This document shows positions 12,457 through 23,484 of a DNA stretch of 64,000 nt, in pieces. The DNA lies in NCBI GenBank assembly GCA_022829145.1, contig CM040745.1, positions 18,558,906 through 18,622,905 on the forward strand. Direction: 5' to 3'. The position numbers were made by a program, and so were the translations under genes. Under the pieces are notes generated by a model. That model saw nothing but the letters and a program-made list of their open reading frames with translations, ran no database searches and was not told the origin of the DNA. This DNA is from Albula goreensis (taxonomy: Eukaryota > Chordata > Actinopteri > Albuliformes > Albulidae). Positions within the stretch are counted from its first letter, which is position 1, and each line of letters starts with the position of its first letter.

Positions 12457-12607
12457 TATCATTTTTTTTCTCCAGAAAGTCCTGGGGAGGGGGGATAATA
12501 AGGGTGGGGGGATAAAAGAGGGATATGCATATTGTATGGTCTACTCTCTCCCTATGTTCCTATGTCCCTATGTATGTTTTGACTTTGATTGTGAAAAAGA
12601 AACATTT
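12245..12607. repeat. Long inverted repeat centred on a (TA)n microsatellite
   Basis: The 39 bp at 12245-12283 (starting aaatgtttctttttcacaat) are the exact reverse complement of 12569-12607. The adjacent 28 bp at 12286-12313 are the reverse complement of 12463-12490 with one mismatch (cctcccctggactttctgga versus cctccccaggactttctgga). Between the arms lie TA/TG repeats. The right arm is split by 78 bp (12491-12568) of purine-rich then pyrimidine-rich sequence absent from the left. The architecture matches palindromic AT-rich repeats. A transposon with terminal inverted repeats is an alternative, but no target duplication was recognised. Confidence 0.92.
12315..12447. repeat. (TA)n / (TG)n compound microsatellite
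   Basis: Short TA and TG runs at 12315-12369 lead into an almost pure (TA)n of about 78 bp at 12370-12447. It forms the centre of the surrounding inverted repeat. Predicted Tyr-Ile repeat peptides across it are artefacts. Confidence 0.97.
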
Positions 12608-13675
12608 TATTAAACCAACTATGTTGGTTTTTATGTTCTTGTTAAATATTTTTTGTTTTTATTTTTTTGTATTTAATGGGGGTGTCAGAACAACAGGAGC
12701 TAGGTCTTAACATCTGGGTCTGGGGGGAAATTGAGGGCAAGCCATGTGTGTCACATTCAGCCCTCAAGGGAACCTGCATGAAACACTAAGGTAACAACAA
12801 TGGAGTTCCTTCACATTAGCATTCCACTATCAATTAAGCTCATTAGCATACTCTGTCAGGTGTTAGATACAATCACATTCTGGGACTTTTTATAGCCCTT
12901 GGCTCAATACCCAAGTCTCTTAATTCAAAGTAAATATCTGTGTATAATTTGTGAAATTTTTTTTGGTACGTTTTTGAAAATAGTTTTTCAGATGCAGAAG
13001 AGGCTGGAAATGTTGGCCTCCTTGTCTGTAAAGAGTTACTTGAGTCATGAAATGTTCAAGCTTTACGAGTGGGTTTTAGGTAAACATTTTCTTGGCAAAT
13101 CATAACGACTACATCAATCACTCCACAATGTGATTTGTTCACTTAATAGAAAATAAATAATACAATAAAGTCTCACTATTTTTGGGTATATGAGGTATGA
13201 AAGGAAAGATGTCAACTCAACATGATAGCAATAAAGTCAGTGCTGGGGAGAAAATTGAAGGGTGTTAATTCTGTTTACACAAGTTATGAAATGCTGAATA
13301 TAAATAATACATTTAATAACTTAATACATATCTAAATGTACACCATCAATCATAAATCAAGAAATGTGTACTTTACCATCAATTCATATTTACCAAAACC
13401 ATGTATTTCATTTTTAACCAGAAATATTATATTTCAAGACAAAATCAGGTCCTTATGCACAAAATACCCTGGCATGCATTATATTTGGTTTTCAATACCA
13501 GCAAAACACTTATCTATTTCCTGGTGTTCCAGTGTCTTGGTACAGCAATGGAACCCAGATGAGCAGACTATGGGGGGACCAATGAAAAGGCTCTCGGTTT
13601 TGATTAGTAAAATACTGTCCCTTTCCACCCACACCTCCTCCTGCTATGCCTGCCCCCTCCACCATCAACTCCTCT
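12608..13675. other. Non-coding stretch, nothing recognised
   Basis: AT-rich DNA with chance frames of 60-113 codons, none with a recognisable domain. Confidence 0.5.
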
Positions 13676-13679
13676 GAAA

Positions 13680-13835
13680 AGTGAGGTAATGACATCCCGT
13701 CAAATGGGTGCATGCCAAACAAAGAGCTGGGGAAAGCACCATCAAGTCGCAGCAAAATGAAAGCTTCTCTGTAATCCTGTCTCAAACTGCCAGTTAATCA
13801 GCTGTTGGCAGTCTAATGTGGCATGTGGTGAATGG
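13680..13835. promoter_or_regulatory. Candidate conserved non-coding element
   Basis: Non-repetitive block with the imperfect palindrome aactgccagttaatcagctg followed by ttggcagt (about 13787-13814), an embedded homeodomain-type TTAATC and an E-box CAGCTG. No convincing coding potential. Tentative. Confidence 0.3.
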
Positions 13836-13949
13836 TCTCCCCCATAATATGGGGTTCCAGGAAGACTGAGTTTATGTCCTATGGGTAATAATGTCTTTAT
13901 TTCTCACTATAAGCTCACTGGACATTGAGAGATTAAATATATCAGGAAA

Positions 13950-14540
13950 AGACTCATTTAAATGTGGGGCGCTGGAGTTGTTGGGGTGGAATCAATGTAG
14001 AATAAGTGGTGCTAATGCCATGGGGAAATAAATTGCTGGCTGAAATTAAAGCAGTGTCTGTCATGTAAAGTTTCCTACAGTGCTTATCAGCTCTCTGCAG
14101 CCCAATATGTCCCTGACTACAAATGATCTGATAGCAAGCAGACCATGTGCAAATCACATGCTCGCTAATTATGAGGCGGCGCATATTAAAAAGTAAAAAG
14201 TCTCACTGTTTTGACAGATGCAGATTTGTATGAATTTATCTTCATTTAGAGTCTGAGAGTAGAGTGGGCTGGAATATTCATGAGGTGATGCCCAGACATG
14301 AGGAACAGGGGGATTTGGGAATGGTTCATTGTTTGTTCCCTTCCTATACAGCCTGTCCATCAAACTGTAATTATTGACATACCCTTTAGGCAAGGAAAAT
14401 GAGCAGCTACTTAGCCTGGAGAGTCTCCGCCTTTTAAATGCTTTTTTTTTGCTAACCTCCAGCATGCACTTTAAGTTGACTGTGCTTTAGGGCTCACAAG
14501 CTATTGCGTTTTGTCTTTTACTTTGAGTAACACATTTAAG
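13950..14540. promoter_or_regulatory. Strongest candidate enhancer / conserved non-coding block
   Basis: A long, non-repetitive, compositionally balanced block with densely packed motifs resembling developmental transcription-factor sites. These are ctcgctaattatgaggcggc (TAATTA homeodomain core, about 14161), ttgacagatgcagat (TGACAG of MEIS/TGIF type, about 14212), ggaatattcatgagg (about 14270), and aaactgtaattattgacata (about 14362, another TAATTA core on the reverse strand). A 98-codon minus-strand frame (14169-14465) crosses it but lacks splice borders or a known domain. Vertebrate non-coding enhancers often show this mix. Conservation itself cannot be seen from one sequence. Confidence 0.4.
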
Positions 14541-17469
14541 GAGCATTTGATTTCACACATCACAAGCTCATGTCTAAAAATGTTAATGCTGAGTTAAAAC
14601 GGAAAAGGAGAAATGTGTTGTTCTTTAAGGATATAACTATACTGGTTAGAATGGCCTGGTTCAGCACAGTTGAGTATTAATTGCAGTCTCGCTTTTATTT
14701 ATTGAGCATTGATGGTAATTTCATGTTATTTTATATTTTATCTGTTTAGGTGAAAATGAGCTGAATGTGGCACCCTTATATTGATGCAAACAGTGACAGC
14801 TGTTTATGGTATTGTGTACCAGTACCAGGTGAATTCAAATGCATGAATGTAAGAATGAATACATAAATAAACAATAAACAGAGCAAAAACCAAGGGAAAG
14901 CAATGATTTCTGCAGGGATTTTCAAAGATGTCTTCTCTCTAGGATCTCTCTGGCCTCTGTTGCTCCCTCCCTACATTCCTGATGCTCCACAGCCAGATCC
15001 TGTTAGTTCACACACAGACATCACAGTCCGGGTGGGAGGATGCAGATTGAATTAGAGAAGGGTGGGTCTGGCTTTGTTAATTACATTGAGTGTTCAGTGT
15101 CTCGAGGGGAGAGGAGCCTCGACCTCTGGATCCAGGGTCCCCTGAAATCTTGGCTGCTGATCTGTGCTGGACCAGATGTGGACTGGATGTTTCTTGTATG
15201 ACATTGTTGGAAAAGTTACTAGTCTCCAATGATTCTGATTTGATAATCCAAACCCATTTGGAATCTTGATATCCAAACCACAGAGAATTTGTATTTTAAG
15301 GTAAATATTTTGCACAGACATTTCTCAAATGTTGGACCATCACCACCAAATATTTTATTTCAGTCACTTAACTGAAGGTTTGTTATACCTGCATTATTAA
15401 TATTAAAACTGGCCAGAGCAGCAATATCTCACATTTTTTAATGCTAGTAAGAGCTAGTAAAAAACATATTCTTCTCTGGTTAATTTAAAAAATAAAAAAA
15501 CAACATTTGAATATAACTGCTCTACATTTTCCAAACTTTTTATAAGCATGTTTCTTCTAGTTACAGCAGAAGAAATATTTTGGCTAAAATAAAATGGCAA
15601 TAGCAGATTTAGTCTTAATAATAACATGGTCATTGACCTGACATTCACTAAGCATGACCTCAACAAACTTAATAACACTGCACAGGCAAAGATTAATTCA
15701 TCCAACTACCATTCCCACACAGGCTGAGATTTTATCACTAAATAATCAACTCTATTTCCAATCACTTATCAGACCTATCTGGTTGATGAGCTGACTTTAA
15801 AAAAAATAATGAAAGTGGAATATTCAGTTCACCAAAGCTTCAAACTCAAATGTTGAATAGATCCCTGGATAGTTAACATGTAAATAGTTTCAAAATATTA
15901 TGTTATGCAACCTAGCAACTCACAATACATGATGGAATTACAAGAAAAACAGGAAGTGAAAAAAGGTACTGTATTGTGAAGAATCAAAAAAGGGTAGGAC
16001 AGGTTAAGTGTATACACAACTGAATGCATTCCAAGAAAAGTTCTTAACGGTAAAAATTGAACGAGATGGAGCAGAAAATCTCCTGCCACCAAATTCATTA
16101 ATGTTTTTTTTTCCCGCAAACAATAGGGCAAGTTCATTTATTCATAACTGATTGCCTCATATCTCCATATTTCAGAGGTACAACAACCTCAGCCTGTTTC
16201 TGGCATAGACTTGACTAGTCTAATAAAGGAATAATTGAGCATAAAATTGTTTAAAAGGATTAGAGGGTTAAGAATATCCTTTGGTCTTACTAAATGAGAT
16301 ATCCTAATGGAATCTGAGTCATACTAGCTCAGTCCATTATGAGCCAGTAATATGTAATGTGAACCCATGCATTCCTATGGGAAATATATCCTGCCCTGCA
16401 CATCCCAGGATACCACTGCATGTAGATATAATTCAGAATGTATCAAACATTTCATGTCAATGTTTTTGAGGGGTCAAGAGCACACAGAATACTGCCATGA
16501 GGCTCTAAATTACATTGCCAAAGGTTGCCTATCAATTCATACCATGGCATAGACATGACAGACAATAACACAGCTGTTCCCTGCATCAGTGATCCTTTCA
16601 GCAACACAGGAACAGTTCCCAATCCATTGTGGGGCCTTATAGACAAGATTTTGCCTTCAGTTCACAGAGACCTGGACTGACTTTCTTTGAACTGTTGTCT
16701 GCTTCTTTTTTGAAGTTATTTAAAGTTCAACAATGAAGTGGAGCTTTGCTCAGAAGCAGAGAAACCTGTTCTTCCAAATAATGTCCCACAATGTCTCACA
16801 AAAAATATATTTCCATTGCTTATTTTTCAAATGATTTGTTCTTTTCCTTATTTGCCCTTACATATTTCTAATCAGCTGAAAACATAAAGCAGTGCATGGC
16901 ACTTGTCTGCAAAGATGGAAATGGAAAGCTATAAAAAAGCTTGCATTAAAAAACTTTTCCCCTAAACACAATCCATCATAAAATGCTGATTTAGGGTGAG
17001 GTGAACATCAGTGATGAAAATTGTGTTTTGTTTCTGACACACTGATCATTTTGAAGCTCTTTGTATCCATAGACTTGTCTTGGGAGTAGCTGCTCACACA
17101 AAAAGTTTGTGATTTTGGCTTCTCAAAATATATCAGGCTATAGGCCCCTATGATAAATAGTATTCTTAGCTTTCTCGCATTCTTACTAAGCCAAAGGGTT
17201 GCCAAACTATGACAATGTGAAAAGCTGCAAAGTAAATGTGCAGTCAACCGCACATTTTAAAACAAGGACCAGGCACTAAATAATGTTACTTTAAGAGAAT
17301 AATTTAATAGAAAAAAAATATATATTTGTAGTCAGATCTCCGCTTAATGCTAGACTGGATTTCTGCGCTCACAGCCCTCCTTTGAAACCAGACACAATAT
17401 TTTACTTTGGTTCTCATACAGGAATATTAAAGGAACTCTACGTATTACGCATTAATATTGCATTTACTA
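14541..17469. other. Non-coding stretch, little recognised
   Basis: Mostly AT-rich DNA. The less AT-rich part at about 14930-15200 (with ggctttgttaattacattga near 15070) could be another regulatory element, but the evidence is weak. No exon or repeat family recognised. Confidence 0.45.
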
Positions 17470-17767
17470 GGGGTAGTATGGTGGCTAGCAATGTGGCCTC
17501 ATTGCACGAAGGATCCAGGCTCGGTTCCCCCATGGTTAGGCCCTCTCTGTGTAGAGCTTGCATGCATGGGCTTTTTCTGGGTTCTCCAGTTTCCTCCCAC
17601 AGTTCAAAGTCATGCAGGTCTGACTTGCAAAGTTGGCTGTGTGTGAGTAAAAATTTGTCTGTCAGACCCTCCAATGGACTGGTAACTTAACTTGGGTGTT
17701 ACCCTGCCTTTTTCCCAGGGGCCGTTTTCTTTGATAGGCCCCTGCCACCCCGGATTTTATAAAACAA
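17470..17767 (+). mobile_element. V-SINE (DANA/HE1-type) copy, diverged
   Basis: The parts appear in canonical order. A tRNA-like head runs ggggtagtatggtggctagc to the B-box-like ggctcggttcccc (about 17470-17530). Then come tctgtgtagagcttgcatgc and the conserved central V-SINE segment ccagtttcctcccacagttc aaagtcatgcaggt (about 17586-17619). A tail with accctgcctttttccca and ttgataggcccctgccaccc follows, to about 17767. The copy is diverged and presumably inactive. Short frames across it are incidental. Confidence 0.82.
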
Positions 17768-19400
17768 CAATATAAAATTGGTGGATTGCAAGTACTATTG
17801 GGACATTGACAATGGGACATATTCACATGTTTAATATGGTGACAATTTATCAGATTCATATGCTGTCGAATAAAAAGGTTTGAAATCCCATTGTTTAAGA
17901 TGTAGTTTAAGGCAATTAGTCAGCCTTTAATGTTACATTATTTTTTGTGGCAACTACATTAGGTTTTTGAATCCAAAAACAGTTATTTTTGTCAGTGTTA
18001 TAATACATTTTCTGAATTATTTATATTACAAGCCTGTGGATGGACAGCTGTAATGATGAAAGCTACTGGTGAATTGAAGCATGCATTTAACCTCATGCTT
18101 TTGTGTACCATTCCCAGTAACATTATACCAGTGAACTGTGCAGTGATCAGAGCTGTTTCATACCCACATTCTCCAGCTCTATGACAGGGTGTGGAAATAC
18201 TTTATTGAAGCTGTGCATTTTTCCATTTTATTTAGGAACATAGCACTATGTTCTCTTGAAAGACACCAAGTAATGTTGCTAAAATGTGTTTCTGCAAGAT
18301 ATGAATTATCATTAACATGAAAAGAACAAGACATGATTTCAGTATTGCCGTACCATTACTTATTTATTCACAGTTGCTTCAGTATAATGTCATCTTGGAT
18401 GAAAATAAGAGGATTTGCATATTGAAGTGAAGCATGAAGTTTGTGAATCATAAACCAGTGAGCTTGTATAAAGGCATCCACATACCTCTGCATTATTAAC
18501 ATTAAGCAACAATAAAAATCATTCACAAGTCTAAATAATAATAATAATATCCGGACATTGTGATGGTTGTTGCCCCCACCTCCCCCCAGGGAAAGTCCTG
18601 TGGCTAATTTTATGTCATCCCACAGGCAGCATTGTCCAGGATCATTGATTGTATAGCTAAAATAATGTGCAGATTGTCTATTCTGAGGGACATATGTTAA
18701 GATTTTTTACCCAGCGTTAGTTGTAGCTTGGAGGTAAGCTGATTAGATAGTTGTAGTTGTAGATGTCTGATTTTGCACGTACTTGCATACTTTTGTACAT
18801 AGTTCATGGTTGCAATAGGATATCATGTGAGGAAATCCTGTACTTCTCCTGACAGTCATGCATCAGCCATAAAAATGCAAGTGGCACCACCTGCTCCCAA
18901 AATCAACAGCTGGATATAATTACTAAACGTTTTTGGATTGTTGTGATGTATGATTGGGAGATGTTTATGTAATAAAGTTATTTACTCAGGTCTTTCAACA
19001 GATTGGCTGTCAACATAAACAAATGCAACACGTACTGTACCATTTGATTCATGTTTACAATACAAATTGCTTGGATGAAATCTGCATGAAGAGCAATTTC
19101 AAAACCAGCGATACATGAACCAATGCAAGACAGATTTTATTCCCAATTCCCCCCATTGAATAAGTCCTCTCATTAGTATTCACCTTTACTCCTGCTGAGT
19201 TAGTGTTACTGATCTATTTCCCATTAAAATGGCCAGTTTTGACATGGGATGAGAAACATAAATTCTCTATGGTTATATAGAATGTGTAATCATGGGTACC
19301 AGTATTACCTTTTAGATGTCCATAACACAAAATTAATTTTAAACCATGCCTGTTTATATTTATTAACTTGACAATCTCCATCGTTCATTGCAAATACAAT
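17768..19400. other. Non-coding stretch, nothing recognised
   Basis: AT-rich DNA with a short AAT run near 18536-18549 and no recognised exon or element. Confidence 0.5.
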
Positions 19401-19401
19401 T

Positions 19402-19556
19402 TGCATCACATTACATTTGACAATTATTCATTTATTCCAACTCAATGAATTTAGATCAAGTGCTTTGCTCAAGGGTACAGAGGGAGTGCGTCATCGGGGA
19501 ACGGTGCTCGCTGCAACTTTGTGTACAACGCAAGCTCCGCACTCTAACTTCCTCAG
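19402..19556 (-). mobile_element. tRNA-derived SINE with L2/UnaL2-type tail, minus strand
   Basis: Read on the minus strand, the copy has ggagcttgcgttgtacac (tRNA-like arm), then gcactccctctgtacccttg agcaaagcacttgatct, and ends with atgtaatgtgatgc. That end resembles the (TGTAA)n tail of L2/UnaL2-mobilised fish SINEs. The segment reading acccttgagcaa is shared with the plus-strand copy at 46874-47018 (agccctgagcaa) in the same context. The extreme 5' end is missing or diverged. Confidence 0.72.
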
Positions 19557-22265
19557 AAATGAAGCAGGCTTTCCAAAGCACCAACCGCAATCAAACATAA
19601 ACAGCTTGCAATTCATTCATAAAAAAGCAGTCACATAATTTCAATTAAATGCAAATGGCAATGTATCTGAAAAAAGGTTGATTATTTCTTTTGTCTCTTG
19701 TCTGTTTGGTTTCTCAACCAAGATAGATTTTTTCAAGTACATGATAGATTTGCTGTCAGTTCAAATCACATTACCCGTATGTCCCTCCAGACATCATTTT
19801 TCATTCTCTCTTAATGATAATTACTCACATGATAATTACTTTGTGAGAACAGTATGGTACTTATATTACTTAGCAATACCTGGGGGTTTGTTGTAAGAAG
19901 TACTATTTTTAATTGCGGAATAACCGATGGAGAATCTTGGAGAATCCTTGAATATTACAGAGAAGCAGTGTATTATGCCAGTAACAGCCGTAACATAGAA
20001 AATAATTAATTTTATCTACAAAGCCTAATTTCCAAGATTTAAATGTTGAAGATAACAAATTTTCTCTGAAAAGTATGACTTCAAAGCAATCTATGTGCAA
20101 CATATACAAATACAAATCGAGCACGGTGCTTTGCCCAGGAGAATAGACTGAAGACTTGATTTGTCTTTGTGAGTTCTGCACTGTGAAGAAAGGTTGATCC
20201 ATGAGTCTGGTCATTCATATTAACAATTTCAACACCTCAGGTTTACTGACAAAAAGCATGTCTATTTTTTGCATGGTTTACCCATTGTACACCTGCTCCT
20301 ATTATTCATATTTCCATTGTCTGTGGTGGCAGGGAACGATCCTCGTTGGAAGGAAATCCGAGGGATGGTTTTTTCAAACAGCATCTGCATTCCTGGTTTG
20401 GTCCCCTACAACAACATCCAGCTTTCCACACTGACTGTTCATGCATTCAGGGGGACAGGGCTGCATGACGGGACCTGACAGATCTCCCTAAGCCCCGCCT
20501 TCCCACACACATTGTCTCACCCTCTCTTATGTAAGTTCTCTTGTACATTCAGAGAGAGGGATTGGGAGAAAGAACTGACCTAGTTTTCATGGTGACCCCC
20601 TCTGATTTGTGATGTAATGGCAGCTCCCCAGATGTGTGGTGTGAGAAAGAGGGGCTCTTGAGGAACAGGGTGGGAATAAAGGCTTGAAATGGGTCATAGG
20701 CACTAGTGGGGACATACCAGGCCACACTGCACACATGCTGGGGCTTGTTGTAGATGTGGATCCAATGAAACAGTGTTAGAGTGATGGTGCCATAGAGACA
20801 TAGATGAATTTCAGATTGTAATGGATTGTTTAACATGGGGCATGTTATGGGTCTTAGGCCTCTGCAGCAGGAGCAGAGTACTAAATGGAGGTCAGGTGCA
20901 ATAAGGGTAGCTCACTCTCTACTCCACCCAGATGTTTCATTTATGACTGAATTGCTAATGGCCTTGCAAATTCTCTGAAAATGACATAACGTTTGTTTCA
21001 TTATTTTAAAAGTAAATGCTTCAGCCTATCTTAAATTCATTCTCATAAATTCTTAGTGGAGAGTGGCCAGTATTGTAGATGCATGATAACATATATAGGG
21101 CTCACAAAGAAATCACTGTTGTGATTAAAATAGTGAAATGGTTTTGAGCTGATATTAAGATTTCCCATGTTATTTTCTCCCATTAAGACTCTTCGAAGAG
21201 CTGCACACACAAACTTTTTCCTCCCTACATTTTTCTCCTAATTGCCCAATATGCCTGGTAAGTAGATGGCTTTGAGCAATACACTTTAAAGCAAAATCTC
21301 ATCAGAATTAATAATGGATCAAAGAGCTGCTCATAACGGGAGAAGGGGCCATGTCAGCGATGTGTACAGCTGCTGGGGAGTTAGCATAAATGTAAAGACC
21401 TGGTGCTCACGGTGGGCACAAAACTCACTGCAGAAAACTGAATGTATTCCCCTCCCCCGTGATCACATGAAGACACAGGGAGAGGATGAAGGCTATAATA
21501 TTAAATGACTAGGGAAAAGCAGTGCATAGCATGGTGTAGCTTTTGTTGCGTTAAGCCAGATGAGGATTTCAACACCCTCTAATACAACTCTAACAGCATC
21601 AGTCAGGGCACAAATAGCTTCCCGGAGATCGAGATGTACCCAAATATCAGTAACTGGCAACATGTCCCACATTTTTTAGTCTTGATTCAGATTCATGACA
21701 ATAAAAATGCTAACGACCTCTGGACTCCAGTACATTTTGGAAGTTTGAAGTTAACATTACAGTTATGGCTTGTGCTGACTCCAAATGTGAGCAAACAGAA
21801 ATGACAAGAATTCAACCTTCCACTTTTATCACATTAAGAAACATAGCTGAAATTCTGCTATGCATGGGGGATATGTAATTGTAGTCTGTACTGTCACACC
21901 ACCCCACAGTATGAACTTTCTAAATAAATATGTCAACCTGTGATTCATTTGAATTCATTTCCTTAGAGTAAATCTACAACATAATTTCACAAATTGAAAG
22001 TTATCATCTTCTCTTGTTTCATTATGTTTTCTGTAGCTTCCAGTTGCTTGGTGTTTACAATACATTTTTTCAGAAACTCAAAATGGTAGAAATTGAACAG
22101 CTAACTTTTCACAGTGTGATAGGAAATGTCCTCAGTGTTGGCCTGACACCAGAAAGCAGTAATACAAACTCAGATACATCACTTCCTGTGGACTGATTCA
22201 ATCATTCAGCTGGGAGGAAGTAACTCGCCTCCAAAATTCCTACCTGGTCACATGATGTGACACAA
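19557..22265. other. Non-coding stretch, nothing firmly recognised
   Basis: Two less AT-rich patches, at 20320-20560 and 21180-21500, are non-repetitive and may be regulatory, but no decisive motif was seen. The frame at 20269-20478 resembles a signal peptide at its start but lacks an ATG there and matches nothing known. Confidence 0.4.
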
Positions 22266-22269
22266 AAAA

Positions 22270-22317
22270 ATGTAATTGTTATGCCTAATTAATAATATTA
22301 ATTATTAATTAATAATT
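22270..22317. repeat. AT-rich imperfect palindromic cluster (TTAATTAATAAT-like)
   Basis: Repeated and inverted copies of taattaataat lie close together, immediately before a larger inverted repeat. Low-complexity sequence able to fold back on itself. Confidence 0.6.
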
Positions 22318-22339
22318 TGCCTAGCACTCAGCTGCTGTC

Positions 22340-22466
22340 AACAAAAAAATCTAAAAATCATGGAGAAAGAACCATAAGACAACTGCATATACATATACAT
22401 ATATGTGTATATATACACAGCTGTCTTATTTTTCTTTCACCATGATTTTTAGATTTTTTTATTGTA
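22340..22466. repeat. Inverted repeat with AT-rich centre, arms about 45-50 bp
   Basis: The left arm (aaaaaaatctaaaaatcatg then gagaaagaaccataagac, from about 22342) pairs with the right arm ending aaaaatcatg-complement agatttttttattgt (to about 22465). There are only a few mismatches, such as gga/gtg and cc/aa. The centre (catatacatatacatatatg and onward, 22386-22420) is itself nearly self-complementary, so the whole 127 bp can form one long hairpin. The design matches the 12.2-12.6 kb structure. Confidence 0.9.
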
Positions 22467-23440
22467 CCCCAGAACCTTACAATTTTCAGATTCTTTGACT
22501 AAGACAGTCTGTCCCATTCTTTTGAGAATTTCAATATTCTTTCAGATTTGCAATAATGGAAAAAAGCATAGCACATAATGCAATAATGTTGATTTAGGAT
22601 CTTTTTTTAACTCAGAGGCAACATAAAACCAACATAAACAACCACCTGGGTGGCTCAGTTTTTGTCTCAGATTTACACTGTACAGTATTTGAAAACCAGT
22701 TGCAGCAACTAGAGCAGAACGGGTGCTTAGCTTCTGTGAATTGAACTGGAACCTTTAGCAGAAAAACACAAAAAAGGAAAGAAACAAAATATAAAATGGC
22801 TGTGCATCCCTTCTTTATGTATTTTCCAGTAGCTTACAGAGGCATCCTTTCACTGTCTTGGTACTTTCTGTAAAACGGATTGAGAAATATTCCTTTAGAG
22901 AGGATAGATGTGTGGTATTTGTAATCTGACCTTTGTTGCAAGAGGAAGTGTTTAAGCACTGCTCCCTTCCTCCCTTTGGGACTGATTCCACATGAATTTT
23001 CAGGAAGTGACCAGCCCTGTCCAATCTTCTGCTCCAAAGAGAGGAAACATCATTATCCCTGGTTCCTATGATGAGGACACTTGTGCAAATTATACCTGGT
23101 ACCAGTTGCTATGTATATGACCTTCACTGTGGCAGTGATTCAGTGCCCTGGGTCCCATCACTGTGACCATACTGTAGTATCTGCATTAAGTGTTTCCTGA
23201 AATAACTCCCATATATGTATAGTTGATGATTTGGTGCTCCTGCATCCAAGAGCATTCTCTTACCTGTGATTCTTACAACATGGCTGACACAGAGAGGCTC
23301 AGTTCTGGTGTGCTGGGGGAGCACCCCACCCACTCTTGGGGAACCTTTTGAAGCTGTCTATATTTAGACGATCTCCTTCCTTTCCCCCATCTGTCCTAGG
23401 CCTGTCCATGAATCCTCTGTTCAGCTGTGTGGGTGCCAGT
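22467..23440. other. Non-coding stretch, nothing recognised
   Basis: No exon or repeat family recognised. Short frames only. Confidence 0.5.
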
Positions 23441-23441
23441 G

Positions 23442-23480
23442 AAGGGGGAGGGGGAGGGGGAGGGGGAGGGAGAGGGGGGT
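23442..23480 (+). repeat. (GGGGGA)n tract, G-quadruplex-prone
   Basis: Several runs of at least five G are separated by single A residues, ending in a six-G run. The plus strand has enough G-runs to form an intramolecular G-quadruplex. The flanks are GC-richer than average. Confidence 0.93.
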
Positions 23481-23484
23481 TTCT

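Noticed and set aside
12034..12515. Tyr-Ile repeat proteins
   Set aside because: Translation of the (TA)n microsatellite.
20269..20478. Small secreted peptide with a hydrophobic leader
   Set aside because: The leader-like start is TTG and not ATG, the in-frame upstream region gives no clear start, and the peptide matches nothing known.
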